From contig NZ_QXQA01000007.1 in assembly GCF_003583765.1 (NCBI RefSeq), positions 1 through 64,000 of the forward strand: 64,000 nucleotides of DNA, written 5' to 3'. This DNA comes from Paenibacillus nanensis. Its GTDB lineage: Bacteria > Bacillota > Bacilli > Paenibacillales > Paenibacillaceae. The position numbers and the translations under genes are program-made. The notes under the pieces are model-generated. The model was not told the DNA's origin. It searched no databases and saw only the letters and a list, made by a program, of their open reading frames with translations. Below are positions 17,078-26,211 of the stretch, one piece after another. The number at the start of each line of letters is the position of its first letter. The stretch's first letter is position 1.

Positions 17078-18859
17078 ATGTCAGTTATTCGCAAGTGGTG
17101 GAACAGCGTGTTCGTGAAGTTTTCAGCCGCATTCCTGATGGTTGGCCTTATTCCGCTCATCGCGCTAAGCGTATTCTCGCTGCAGGCCTTCACCGGGCAC
17201 GTGGAGCAGTTCACGGTCAACAATTTGAAGCAGATGTCCATGTACATGAGCTACAACGTCGATAATTTTTTCTCCGACTACGACGAAATTACACGTCTTA
17301 TGTATACGGGACGCTACGAAGGCTACTCGCATACGGAATCGGTAAACCAGACGGTTAACGTGAACGAACGCGAGCAGATCAACAATATTCCGATCGCCGC
17401 TTTTCTGCGAACGGTATTGTATAGCGATAAGCATATCCGCAGCGTGTTTTTCGTCCGTTCGAAGGACGGCAAGCTGTATTATGAGACAAGACAGAGCAGG
17501 CCGCTGCAGGCGGAGAAGCTGCCGGTAGCCGAGTGGCTGGAGCCGCTGGCCGAACGTCCGAACTATCTGTCCGTCTATCCTACGCACAGCGAGTCGTATT
17601 ATAATGCCCCGAACCAGAAGGCGATTACGTTCGGGCGCAATCTGATCGATATCTCCGGCAAGTTAACGGCGGAGCCGAAGGTGGTCGGGAGCTTGTTCAT
17701 CGATGTCGATGCCGGCGTGCTGGACAGCTTCTTCCAGGAGCTCAATTTGAATAAGGAAGACGAGCTGTATGTGCTGGACGGCAATGACCGGCTCTACTAC
17801 AGCAATCGGCCGGATCCGGAGCATGCGGCGTCCTTCGCGGTTCGCGATGATGCCGGATATCTGGTGTTCAGCGACGATATTCCGTATTTGAAAGGGCGCG
17901 TGCTTGTGCGGGTTTCCGAAAAAAGCTTGTTCCAGCAGCTGACCTCGACGCAGTCGGCTGTCTATATCGCCATAGCCGTTTGCGCGGTCGCGCTTCTTGG
18001 CATGGGCACCTTATTCTCGCGGAGACTGGCTTCCCCGATCCGGCAAGTGCTGCAGCATATGAATAAGGTCGAAATGGGAAATTTGGACACGCAGATCCGG
18101 CACTACGGCAAAGACGAAATCGGCCGGCTGGCATTCGGCTTCAACCGGATGGTGGAGCGGCTTAAGCTGTTCATTAATGACGCATACGTGGCGGAAATCA
18201 AACAGAAGCAAGCGGAGCTGAACGCCCTCAAAAGCCAGATTCGCCCTCATTATTTGTATAACACGCTCGAAGTAATCCGGATGAACGCCGTCTACAATGA
18301 TGACGGAGAAGTAGCCGACATGATATTGGCGCTGTCCAATCAGCTCAAATATGTGATCGACTACGGCGAAGACTGGGTCTCCTTGCAGGAGGAGCTTGAT
18401 CATCTGCAGGACTACTTCTATATTATCCGAGTCCGGTTCGAAAGCCGCTTCGACCTGCGGGTCCAGGTCGCCGACGACGTCCGGACGAGCTTCCAGCTGT
18501 TAAAGCTGTCGCTTCAGCCTCTCGTTGAGAACGCGATCCAGCATGGCATTCGCCCAAAAGGCGGCAAAGGAAGCGTCCTTGTATCCGTTGAGCGCTCGGA
18601 GGATCAGCTTGCCGTCACCATATTCGACGACGGAGCCGGTATCAGCGAGAGTAAGCTGAAGGAGCTGCGGGACCTTCTGGACAAGCCGGAGGCGCCGAGC
18701 CGGAACGTCGGGCTCAAGAACGTGCACGACCGGATCAAAACGATATGCGGAGAGCCGTACGGCCTTTCGATCAGCAGCATCGAGCATGTGGGCACCTCGA
18801 TCCGCCTAACGTTTCCGATTATGGAGAAACATCTTAAATTACCTGCACATGACGCTTAA
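17078..18859 (+). CDS. YesM-type sensor histidine kinase
   Basis: 593 residues. Membrane segments at about 13-36 and 290-312 enclose a ~250-residue extracellular sensor (Cache-like). A HAMP domain follows (SPIRQVLQHMNKVEMGNLD), then the His_kinase box LKSQIRPHYLYNTLE with the phospho-acceptor His and a HATPase domain (LVENAIQHGI N-box, DDGAGI, GLKNVHDRI). The family usually reads NPHFLYNTLE; here it is RPHYLYNTLE. It is expected to phosphorylate the regulator encoded just upstream. Confidence 0.9.
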   Translation: MSVIRKWWNSVFVKFSAAFLMVGLIPLIALSVFSLQAFTGHVEQFTVNNLKQMSMYMSYNVDNFFSDYDEITRLMYTGRYEGYSHTESVNQTVNVNEREQINNIPIAAFLRTVLYSDKHIRSVFFVRSKDGKLYYETRQSRPLQAEKLPVAEWLEPLAERPNYLSVYPTHSESYYNAPNQKAITFGRNLIDISGKLTAEPKVVGSLFIDVDAGVLDSFFQELNLNKEDELYVLDGNDRLYYSNRPDPEHAASFAVRDDAGYLVFSDDIPYLKGRVLVRVSEKSLFQQLTSTQSAVYIAIAVCAVALLGMGTLFSRRLASPIRQVLQHMNKVEMGNLDTQIRHYGKDEIGRLAFGFNRMVERLKLFINDAYVAEIKQKQAELNALKSQIRPHYLYNTLEVIRMNAVYNDDGEVADMILALSNQLKYVIDYGEDWVSLQEELDHLQDYFYIIRVRFESRFDLRVQVADDVRTSFQLLKLSLQPLVENAIQHGIRPKGGKGSVLVSVERSEDQLAVTIFDDGAGISESKLKELRDLLDKPEAPSRNVGLKNVHDRIKTICGEPYGLSISSIEHVGTSIRLTFPIMEKHLKLPAHDA

Positions 18860-18960
18860 AAAACTTCATTCATCGGCTGGGCTTGCGATGTTAATCTGTT
18901 AACAAGGAAGTCGACATCCTTGATAGCAGCGCTGATCACAAAAGGGAGGTTCACAGAAAG

Positions 18961-20310
18961 ATGGCAAAAAAATCGTTTCTGCAGCTGGTTTCCTTCATCA
19001 TGGCGGTGTCGTTGGTATTAACGGCATGCGGAGGCTCCAATAACAATACGGGAGAGGGCGGCAATTCGCCGTCAAACGCGCCGTCGAACTCGGGAGGCGA
19101 GGGGGACAAGCAGGATCCCGTCACGATCTCGATCGCTTACGCGACCGGCGATCCGGCTACGAAGCAGGCGATCGAAACGACGATCGACGCGTTCACGGAA
19201 GCCAACCCGCATATCACCATCAAAAATATTAGCGAAACGACAAGCGATTCGTATCTGGATTGGCTGAAAACGAAGGACGCGGTCGGCGAATTCCCGGACT
19301 TGGTCGAGATGCGCGACACGAAGGTGTTCGCGGACGCGGGCAAGCTGGCGGAGCTGCCGGCGGAGCTTCACGATTTGTTCACGTATTTGCCGGAGTACGA
19401 AGGCAAATTTTATAACGCGCCGCTGACGGGCAATGCCCCTAACGGCATCATTTACAGCAAGAAAGCGTACGCCGACGCAGGCGTGACCGAGCTGCCGAAA
19501 ACGTACGACGAGTTCCTCGCCGTTCAAGAGAAGCTTGCGGCAACCGGCATTTCTCCGATCGTCGTGGGCGGCAAAGATTTGTTCCATATGGGCTTCTGGG
19601 TGAACTACTTCCTCATCAATAACGTGTATAAGGACGATCCAGACTGGAACTCCAAGCGCACGGCGAAGACGGCGAGCTTCACGGATCCGCAAGTGGTTCA
19701 AGCGATTACCGATTACAAAGAGCTGTTCACGAAGTATGTGGACAAAGGCTGGCTAAGCACGGGCGACAATCAGACGGCATCGATGCTGGTGACGGGCAAA
19801 GCGGCGCAGCTGTACTCCGGGCCATGGATGTTCGGCCAAATTGCGGAAGCGGACCCGAGCTTCGAATTCGGCTTCTACGCGCTGCCGAACCGCGACGGCT
19901 CGGTCATCATCAACGGATTGCCGACGCTGGCGGGCTGGTCTCTATCCGCGGAAGCGGCCAAGGATCCGGCGAAGGTTGAGGCGGCCAAAGCGTTCATCCA
20001 ATTCTTCTTCGATCCGGCCCAGTACAGCCCTTACCTGGCGACGGTTAACGGCATTCCAACGACCAAAGCTGAAGTGACCTACGAGACGAGCGAGCAGATG
20101 CAGGAAGTGCTGAAGTTAATGGCGGATTCGTCCGTACCGAAATCGATGATGATCAATCAGTGGTTTGGCGAAAACGCGATTCCGCCGCAGTTCCGCAACT
20201 GGTTCTACAAGCTCCTGCAGGATCTGATCGTAAATGACGGGGACGTTACGGAATATATGAAGCAATCCGATGCGGAATACGACAACAACGTAATAGCGAA
20301 CAATCAATAG
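18961..20310 (+). CDS. ABC transporter sugar-binding lipoprotein
   Basis: 449 residues, family 1 extracellular solute-binding protein. The lipoprotein signal ends LVLTACGGS (lipid-modified Cys23), followed by a Gly/Ser/Asn-rich linker. The mature part has typical features (NPHITIKNISETTSD, GKAAQLYSGPWMFG, AAKAFIQFFFDP). It captures an oligosaccharide outside the membrane and delivers it to the permeases encoded next. GGGAGG is upstream of the ATG. The substrate is unknown; the GH88 and GH43 genes downstream suggest a glycan with uronic acid and pentose. Confidence 0.88.
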   Translation: MAKKSFLQLVSFIMAVSLVLTACGGSNNNTGEGGNSPSNAPSNSGGEGDKQDPVTISIAYATGDPATKQAIETTIDAFTEANPHITIKNISETTSDSYLDWLKTKDAVGEFPDLVEMRDTKVFADAGKLAELPAELHDLFTYLPEYEGKFYNAPLTGNAPNGIIYSKKAYADAGVTELPKTYDEFLAVQEKLAATGISPIVVGGKDLFHMGFWVNYFLINNVYKDDPDWNSKRTAKTASFTDPQVVQAITDYKELFTKYVDKGWLSTGDNQTASMLVTGKAAQLYSGPWMFGQIAEADPSFEFGFYALPNRDGSVIINGLPTLAGWSLSAEAAKDPAKVEAAKAFIQFFFDPAQYSPYLATVNGIPTTKAEVTYETSEQMQEVLKLMADSSVPKSMMINQWFGENAIPPQFRNWFYKLLQDLIVNDGDVTEYMKQSDAEYDNNVIANNQ

Positions 20311-20329
20311 CGCCCAAGGCAATGAACAC

Positions 20330-20368
20330 GCGAGATAACCTCTGCCTACCCGGCGGAGGTTATTTCGC
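20330..20368 (+). other. Intergenic hairpin between binding protein and permease genes
   Basis: A long, nearly perfect hairpin: GCGA-ATAACCTC-GCC pairs GGC-GAGGTTAT-TCGC with two single mismatches, and no T-run follows. Such elements between the binding-protein gene and the permeases can protect the upstream mRNA and lower downstream expression. Confidence 0.65.
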
Positions 20369-20392
20369 TAATAGAGGCAGGAGGAGAGCGTC

Positions 20393-21298
20393 ATGAGTGC
20401 CACGGCAACGGGCAAAAAAAAGAATCAATGGTGGCGGAGCTACGCGATATGGTTCATACTGCCTGCGTTAATTCTGTACAGCGTGTTCGTTATGGTTCCC
20501 ACCTTCAGCAGCGTATATTTGAGCTTCACTTCATGGGACGGCCTTAGCTCGGACATTCGTTACATCGGCTTGGACAATTTCAAGGAAATATGGGAGAGCC
20601 CCCGGGTTCATAACGCGTTAAAAAATACAATTATTGTAGCCGTTGCGCTTGTGCTGCTGGAGAATGTGGTAGCGCTGCTGCTTGCGATATTAGTCGATCA
20701 GGTACGCTGGCTCCGCAACTTTTTCCGCAGCATTTTTTATTTCCCGGTGCTGATGAGCGGGATCATTATGGGCTTTATATGGATGATTATTCTCAATTAC
20801 AATTTCGGGGTCGTCAATCAGCTGCTTGATATGCTGGGACTTGGCGCGGTCAAGACCGATTGGCTAGGCGATCCGGACTTTGCTTTGTTATCGATTATAT
20901 TGTCAACCGTATGGAAGTCCTCAGGCTACTATATGATCATCTATCTGGCAGGGCTGCAGGGCATTCCGCAGGAGCTTCTCGAGGCGGCAAGCATCGACGG
21001 AGCGGGGAAGTGGAAGCAATTCCGGCATGTCACATTCCCGCTGCTTGCCGGAGCGACGACGGTGTGCGTCATGCTGTCGATGATCGGCTCGCTCAAGCTG
21101 TTCGATCAAATTGCCGTCATGACGAACGGCGGTCCGGGCTTTGCGACCGAGACGTTGACTTACATCATCTATAAAGTGGCGTTCGGCGAGGGCAGGCAAG
21201 GCTTCGGCACGGCGCTGGCCATCGTGCTGTTCGCGCTCATCCTGGTCATTTCGCTTATCCAGATTCGCGTGCTTCGCAAGAGGGAGGTGCAGATGTAA
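20393..21298 (+). CDS. ABC sugar transporter permease (MalF type)
   Basis: 301 residues with about six membrane helices, the first at 17-38. The cytoplasmic EAA loop reads LLEAASIDGAGKWKQF (195-210) and would contact the ATPase. It pairs with the MalG-type permease whose ATG is 1 nt after this stop codon. No ATPase gene is nearby, so a shared MsmX-like ATPase elsewhere is expected. A good ribosome site (AGGAGAG) lies upstream. Confidence 0.88.
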   Translation: MSATATGKKKNQWWRSYAIWFILPALILYSVFVMVPTFSSVYLSFTSWDGLSSDIRYIGLDNFKEIWESPRVHNALKNTIIVAVALVLLENVVALLLAILVDQVRWLRNFFRSIFYFPVLMSGIIMGFIWMIILNYNFGVVNQLLDMLGLGAVKTDWLGDPDFALLSIILSTVWKSSGYYMIIYLAGLQGIPQELLEAASIDGAGKWKQFRHVTFPLLAGATTVCVMLSMIGSLKLFDQIAVMTNGGPGFATETLTYIIYKVAFGEGRQGFGTALAIVLFALILVISLIQIRVLRKREVQM

Positions 21299-21299
21299 G

Positions 21300-22142
21300 A
21301 TGGGAGGCAAAGCCAAAACGCCGGTAACGGCCGGCAGCTACCTTGTATTCGCCGTCACTCTCGCGGTCGCTGTTTTGTTCGCTTTTCCAATCTTCTTCAA
21401 CATCATGTCCGCCTTCAAGTCGAACGCGGAAATTATGCGGGACGCGATCGCGTTCCCCCAAGGATTCTACATTGAGAGCTTTAAATATTTGCTGACGGAG
21501 ACGGAATATCCGAAAGCGATGCTGAACAGCGCGATTCTGACGCTCGGCTCCATTGCGGCTATGATCGTGGTCATACCGATGGCGGCTTACGCTATCGAAC
21601 GGACGAACAAGGCATGGACCAACGCCGTCTATGTGTTCTTCCTGTTCGGGATGATGGTGCCGTTCCAGGTGTACATGATCCCGCTGTTCAAGCAATTGAA
21701 CTTGATGGGGCTGTTCGGCAACCTGCTCGGACCGATCTTTATTTACATTGCCGGTTCCGTCGGCTTCGGCGTCCTGCTGTACACCAGCTTTCTAAAAGGC
21801 GTGCCGCGCGAGATCGAGGAGTCGGCCGCAATCGACGGCTGTTCGCGGATCGGCATCTTCTGGCGCATCGTGTTCCCGCTGCTCGGTCCGGTCACGGCAA
21901 GTATGGTCGTATTGCAAGGTCTCGGCATCTGGAACGACTTCCTTATGCCGATGCTCGTCCTGCCGTCCGGACAGACGAAAACGATGATCGTCGAGCTGTT
22001 CTACTATGTCGGCGAATTTTCCTCGCGCTGGGATATGATCTTCGCGGGCACAACAATGTCGCTTGTGCCGGTGCTGATTGCGTTCCTGTCGCTGCAGAAA
22101 TATTTCGTCAAAGGCGTGTCGTCCGGCGCGATCAAAGGGTAA
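21300..22142 (+). CDS. ABC sugar transporter permease (MalG type)
   Basis: 280 residues, about six membrane helices, with the EAA loop EESAAIDGCSRIGIFWRI (173-190) and the usual C-terminal VKGVSSGAIKG-like end. The start ATG lies one base after the upstream stop; the ribosome site GGGAGG sits inside the end of the MalF-type gene, so translation is probably coupled. Confidence 0.88.
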   Translation: MGGKAKTPVTAGSYLVFAVTLAVAVLFAFPIFFNIMSAFKSNAEIMRDAIAFPQGFYIESFKYLLTETEYPKAMLNSAILTLGSIAAMIVVIPMAAYAIERTNKAWTNAVYVFFLFGMMVPFQVYMIPLFKQLNLMGLFGNLLGPIFIYIAGSVGFGVLLYTSFLKGVPREIEESAAIDGCSRIGIFWRIVFPLLGPVTASMVVLQGLGIWNDFLMPMLVLPSGQTKTMIVELFYYVGEFSSRWDMIFAGTTMSLVPVLIAFLSLQKYFVKGVSSGAIKG

Positions 22143-22209
22143 CCGGATAATAGGCAAAATCTCAACATTTTCGGACCCGTTTTGCAAACTTTGTCCATCT
22201 GGACGCTGC

Positions 22210-22215
22210 TACAAT
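22210..22215 (+). promoter_or_regulatory. Possible -10 element upstream of GH88 gene
   Basis: TACAAT, 44 nt before the GH88 start. No good -35 box lies 16-18 bases upstream, so it would depend on an activator if used. Similar TACAAT boxes occur at 15292 and 54583. Confidence 0.3.
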
Positions 22216-22259
22216 AAACGAAAATGCTCAAGCAATTAATGGAAAGAGGGAAGCGCAGC

Positions 22260-23414
22260 ATGTTGAAGGAATCGGATCGGGTGTGGCTCCAGAGCGTCAT
22301 TGATAAAATTACGCGCAAAATGGATTGGGTCAGCGAGAAGACGCGCCATAAGATCCCGTATACGACGATCGACGGCACGTACGACGACCGTTCGGCGGTC
22401 AACCCGTCAGGCGACGAGGCTGACGGGATCTGCTGGTGGACGAACGGTTTTTGGGGCGGCATGATGTGGCTGATGCATCATGAAACCGGGCTCGAGAAAT
22501 ATAAGGAAATCGCGCAAATATCCGAGGAAAAGCTGGACCTGTGCTTTCAGAAGTTTTACGGTCTTCATCACGATGTCGGCTTTATGTGGCTGCCTACCAG
22601 CGTGGCGAATTACCGCGTAACCGGCAATCCGGAGTCGCGCAAGCGCGCGCTGCACGCCGCCAATTTGCTCGCGGGACGGTTCAATCTCGCCGGAGGGTTC
22701 ATCCGCGCTTGGAACGATCTTGCGGATGGCGATACGCGCGGCTGGGCGATCATCGACTGCATGCTCAATATTCCGCTGCTGTACTGGGCTTCCGAGGAGA
22801 CGGGAGACCCGCGCTTCAAGCAAATCGCGATGAAGCATGCCGATACGTCGATGGAGACTTTCGTCAGACCGGACGGATCGGTGAATCACATCGTCGAGTT
22901 CGACCCGTGGAACGGCGGCGTGGTGAAGACGTACGGCGGACAGGGCTACGAGGAAGGCTCGTCTTGGACGAGAGGGCAGACTTGGGCATTATACGGCTTC
23001 ATGATGAGCTATATTCATACGGGAAAGGACGAGTACCTGCAGACGGCGAAGCGCATCGCCCATTATTTTATCGCCAACATCCCGGACAGCGGCATTATTC
23101 CGGTCGATTTCCGTCAGCCGGCCGAGCCTAGACGCGAGGACGATACGGCCGCCGCGATCGCGGCATGCGGCTTGATCGAAATCGCGAAGCGCGTCGGCGG
23201 CTACGAGAAGGATGTCTACCTGAACGCGGCGCTTAAGCTGCTGCGCACGCTCGATGCGTCCCGCAGCGACTGGACGGAGGCGACAGACGCCATTCTGCAG
23301 AACGGCACCGGCGCTTATCATTCGAAATCGCACCATCATGCGATCATTTACGGCGATTATTATTTTATCGAGGCGGTATTCAAGCTGAAGGGCAACGATT
23401 TGTACCTGTGGTAA
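22260..23414 (+). CDS. GH88 unsaturated glucuronyl hydrolase-like enzyme
   Basis: 384 residues of glycoside hydrolase family 88. These cytoplasmic enzymes hydrate the 4,5-unsaturated uronic acid that polysaccharide lyases leave on oligosaccharides, releasing it. The two catalytic Asp are visible: HHDVGFMW (Asp105) and IIDCMLNIPLL (Asp166), 61 residues apart as in the Bacillus enzyme (88 and 149). SSWTRGQTWALYG is also typical. The start ATG 22260 follows AAGAGGG by 9-10 nt; the earlier ATG 22224 has no ribosome site. It lies behind the importer and before GH43. No signal peptide is present, so it acts on imported oligosaccharides. No polysaccharide lyase was recognised in the window. Confidence 0.85.
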   Translation: MLKESDRVWLQSVIDKITRKMDWVSEKTRHKIPYTTIDGTYDDRSAVNPSGDEADGICWWTNGFWGGMMWLMHHETGLEKYKEIAQISEEKLDLCFQKFYGLHHDVGFMWLPTSVANYRVTGNPESRKRALHAANLLAGRFNLAGGFIRAWNDLADGDTRGWAIIDCMLNIPLLYWASEETGDPRFKQIAMKHADTSMETFVRPDGSVNHIVEFDPWNGGVVKTYGGQGYEEGSSWTRGQTWALYGFMMSYIHTGKDEYLQTAKRIAHYFIANIPDSGIIPVDFRQPAEPRREDDTAAAIAACGLIEIAKRVGGYEKDVYLNAALKLLRTLDASRSDWTEATDAILQNGTGAYHSKSHHHAIIYGDYYFIEAVFKLKGNDLYLW

Positions 23415-23442
23415 TGCCGCGCTTGCAGCAGCACAACTGAAA

Positions 23443-23480
23443 GGAAGCCGCGCGCCGCGCTATTGCGGTACGGGGCTTCC
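23443..23480 (+). other. Intergenic hairpin between GH88 and GH43 genes
   Basis: GGAAGCC (23443-23449) pairs GGCTTCC (23474-23480) around a GC-rich loop. There is no T-run, so it is more likely an mRNA structure than a terminator. Confidence 0.5.
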
Positions 23481-23503
23481 GCTGTATAGAGGAGATGAAC
23501 CGT

Positions 23504-25090
23504 TTGGCCGTTATCCATAATCCCGTGCTCCGGGGCTTCAACCCCGACGCGTCGATGCTGCGCGTCGGCGACGATTACTATATCGCCACGTCTACCTTCG
23601 AATGGTTTCCAGGCGTGCAAATTCATCACTCCCGCGATCTGGTCCACTGGCGGGTTGTGTCACGGCCGCTTGACCGCGCGGCGCTGCTTGATCTGAGAGG
23701 CGTCCCAAGCTCCGGCGGCATCTGGGCGCCCGCGCTTACTTACGATAACGGCATCTTTTATTTGATGGTGACGACCGTCGTGGGACGCAGGGGCGTATTC
23801 AAGGACTTGCACAACTATTTGCTGACGGCCAGCGATATCGCCGGTCCGTGGTCGGAGCCGCTTTATTTGAACAGCAGCGGGTTCGATCCGTTCCTGTTCC
23901 ATGACGACGACGGCACCAAATGGCTGCTGAACATGCAATGGGACTTCCGCAAAGGAAAAAATCGATTCGGCGGCGTTGTCATGCAGCAATATTCGCCGGA
24001 AGCGGGCGCGCTTGTCGGTCCGGTGCGCAAGATCGCAACGGGTACCTCGATCGGCGTAACGGAAGGCCCGTTCCTATTCAAACGGAACGGCTGGTATTAC
24101 TTGCTGCTGGCGGAAGGCGGCACCGGCTGGAATCATGCGGCAACGCTCGCGCGGTCGAAGACGATTGAAGGACCTTATGAATACGATCCGGAATATCCGC
24201 TCATGACAACGGCGGATGTGCCCGAGCATCCGCTTCAGAAGGCGGGACACGGCTCGGTCGTGGAGACGCAGAACGGCGAATGGTATATGTCGTTTATTTG
24301 CGCCCGCTCGCTGCCCGGAAGACGGCTAAGTCCGCTTGGACGCGAAACCGGGCTCGTGCCCGTGGAATGGACCGAGGACGGCTGGCTCCGGCTGACGGGC
24401 GGCGGCAAAGCGCCGAAGCCTGTCGTTGACGCGCCGGCTTTGCCGCCGCACCCGTTCCCCGAGCTGCCGGAAACCGATCATTTCGACGATAGGGAGCTCG
24501 GTGTCCAATACTTCACGCTGCGCGTGCCGGCTTCCGGGGACTGGCTCAGCTTGACGGAGCGTCCGGGTTATTTGCGTCTGCGCGGCAGGGAATCGCTGTT
24601 CTCCTGGTTCCGTCAGAGCATGGTGGGGAGAAGGCTGGCTCACTTTAGGTGCGAGGTGGAAACCTGCGTCGAGTACGAGCCGGAGCATTTTAACCAGATG
24701 GCTGGATTAACGCTGTATTACGACGAATCGGACCATTTCTATCTGCGCGTTAGCTATGACGAGGAGAGGGGCAAGCACATCGGGTTGGTCACGACGAGAC
24801 TTGGGCAATATGACGAGCCGGATGGCGCGGTCGTGTCCGCCGAAGGCTGGACGCGCTGCTATTTGAAGGCGAGCGTCGATCATGAGCGGGTTCAATTCTA
24901 TTGCTCACCAGACGGAGAGGAGTGGCAAACCGTCGGTCCCGTGCTGGATTTGGGTCAGCTCTCCGACGAATACGAAGGTAAGCTGGGCTTTACCGGGACG
25001 TTTATCGGGCTGTGCGCGCAGGATTTGTCAGGAACGATGAAGCATGCGGATTTCGATTATTTGAAATATACGGCGAACGAGAGCCTATAG
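23504..25090 (+). CDS. xynB: GH43 beta-xylosidase/arabinofuranosidase-like enzyme
   Basis: About 528 residues. The N-terminal five-blade propeller of GH43 shows NPVLRGFNPDAS (catalytic base Asp15), STFEWFPGVQIHHSRDL, SSGFDPFLF (Asp128) and GVTEGPFLF (general acid Glu187). A C-terminal concanavalin-like domain (about 330-520) is usual for the GH43 beta-xylosidase subgroup. TTG 23504 is preferred because GGAG lies nine bases before it; ATG 23495 would have the ribosome site touching the codon. No signal peptide is present, so it acts inside the cell on imported xylo- or arabino-oligosaccharides. The exact activity is not decided by sequence. Confidence 0.83.
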   Translation: MAVIHNPVLRGFNPDASMLRVGDDYYIATSTFEWFPGVQIHHSRDLVHWRVVSRPLDRAALLDLRGVPSSGGIWAPALTYDNGIFYLMVTTVVGRRGVFKDLHNYLLTASDIAGPWSEPLYLNSSGFDPFLFHDDDGTKWLLNMQWDFRKGKNRFGGVVMQQYSPEAGALVGPVRKIATGTSIGVTEGPFLFKRNGWYYLLLAEGGTGWNHAATLARSKTIEGPYEYDPEYPLMTTADVPEHPLQKAGHGSVVETQNGEWYMSFICARSLPGRRLSPLGRETGLVPVEWTEDGWLRLTGGGKAPKPVVDAPALPPHPFPELPETDHFDDRELGVQYFTLRVPASGDWLSLTERPGYLRLRGRESLFSWFRQSMVGRRLAHFRCEVETCVEYEPEHFNQMAGLTLYYDESDHFYLRVSYDEERGKHIGLVTTRLGQYDEPDGAVVSAEGWTRCYLKASVDHERVQFYCSPDGEEWQTVGPVLDLGQLSDEYEGKLGFTGTFIGLCAQDLSGTMKHADFDYLKYTANESL

Positions 25091-25100
25091 CGGACGAAAG

Positions 25101-25135
25101 CCCCCTGCTCCGAAATGGAGCCGGGGGTATTATTG
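25101..25135 (+). terminator. Hairpin terminator after GH43 gene
   Basis: Stem CCCCCTGCTCC (25101-25111) pairs GGAGCCGGGGG (25117-25127) with one T-C mismatch and a GAAAT loop, followed by TATTATTGT. It probably ends the 15472-25090 cluster. Confidence 0.75.
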
Positions 25136-25299
25136 TATGGCATCGTAAGGCGTCAGCCTCATTTATCGTTTCCGTTTGCTCGTCATCGTGGAGATGAACA
25201 GTAAAAATAGAGCCTCTCAAGGTAAAAATCGAGGGATTCAGCTTATTGGATTTGACAGGTATTCTCTAGTTAAACACGCTTTCGAAATGAGGACGCGCC

Positions 25300-26211
25300 A
25301 TGGAGACGATTGTCAAATTCCCCAATCTGACGAATACGCTGCAATTGATCGGCTGCCATTTCGGGGTGAAACCGCCTTCTTGGGAGTTTCCCACCCATCA
25401 TCATCATTTTTTTGAGCTCATCTACTGCGGGGAAGGCGAGATTACCCATCGAATTAACGGCGTTCCCGTCCTTCATAGGGAAGGAGACTGGCTCTTGATC
25501 AACTCGGGATCCAGACATTCGACCGTTAACCATTCGCGCCACCATTACGTTTATTTCAACGCTCACTTCGATCTGGATGACATGGAGATGCGCGAACAGT
25601 TGGGCTCTTCTCCCTATCGGACCATTACGCGCGAGGAAGCAGCTTCCAGCAAGCTGCCTCGTTATATCGGCGTGATTGAATCTTTATTGCAGCGCGGGCT
25701 GCTTCATGATCAAATCATAGAAACGTCGGAAGTTAAAGAGATCGGCTTCTCGCTGACCAACCGGATCTACTTGCAAACGCATGTCCTTCTCATCATTGCG
25801 GAAATGCTGTCTTTCCCTCCGAAATCGAAGTCCGATAACGCTATACCGAATGCCATATCCAATTATATGACGGATATAGCCCATGCTATTGAAGAACGGC
25901 TAGTGAAAAGCTTGAATACGGATATTTCGATTGCCGATATTTCTTCCGAATTTCATCTAAGCCGTTATCAGTGCTCGAAAATATTTTCTCAAGTATACGG
26001 GCTTTCACCGCGTCAATATTTAAGCCGTCTCAAGCTCAATCGAGCGAAGGAGATGCTGGTTACGACGAATATGACGGTGGATGCGATTTCGGAAAGCCTT
26101 GGCTTCAGCTCGGTCAGCCACTTCTCAAGGCAGTTCCGCCGTTGGACGAATAAGGCGCCAAGCCAATTCCGTCCTAAGCACTCGATTCCGGAGTCTGATC
26201 CGGCACTCTGA
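25300..26211 (+). CDS. AraC-family transcriptional regulator
   Basis: 303 residues: N-terminal cupin with FPTHHHHFFELIYCGEGEI and GDWLLINSGSRHSTVN, and a C-terminal double helix-turn-helix (IADISSEFHLSRYQCSKIFS; VDAISESLGFSSVSHFSRQFRRW). It is a paralogue of the regulator at 48506-49429, sharing the start (PN.T.TLQL.G.H), the HHHH.FEL motif and GDWLLIN. Its last 38 bp overlap the 3' end of the convergent gene. The target is unknown; the nearest candidates are the convergent membrane-protein/cohesin-dockerin operon. Confidence 0.83.
   Translation: METIVKFPNLTNTLQLIGCHFGVKPPSWEFPTHHHHFFELIYCGEGEITHRINGVPVLHREGDWLLINSGSRHSTVNHSRHHYVYFNAHFDLDDMEMREQLGSSPYRTITREEAASSKLPRYIGVIESLLQRGLLHDQIIETSEVKEIGFSLTNRIYLQTHVLLIIAEMLSFPPKSKSDNAIPNAISNYMTDIAHAIEERLVKSLNTDISIADISSEFHLSRYQCSKIFSQVYGLSPRQYLSRLKLNRAKEMLVTTNMTVDAISESLGFSSVSHFSRQFRRWTNKAPSQFRPKHSIPESDPAL

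Noticed and set aside
15760..17247. 495-codon open frame antisense to the response regulator
   Set aside because: Composition is typical of a shadow frame (rich in Arg, Leu, His, Gln) and the sense gene has clear motifs throughout.
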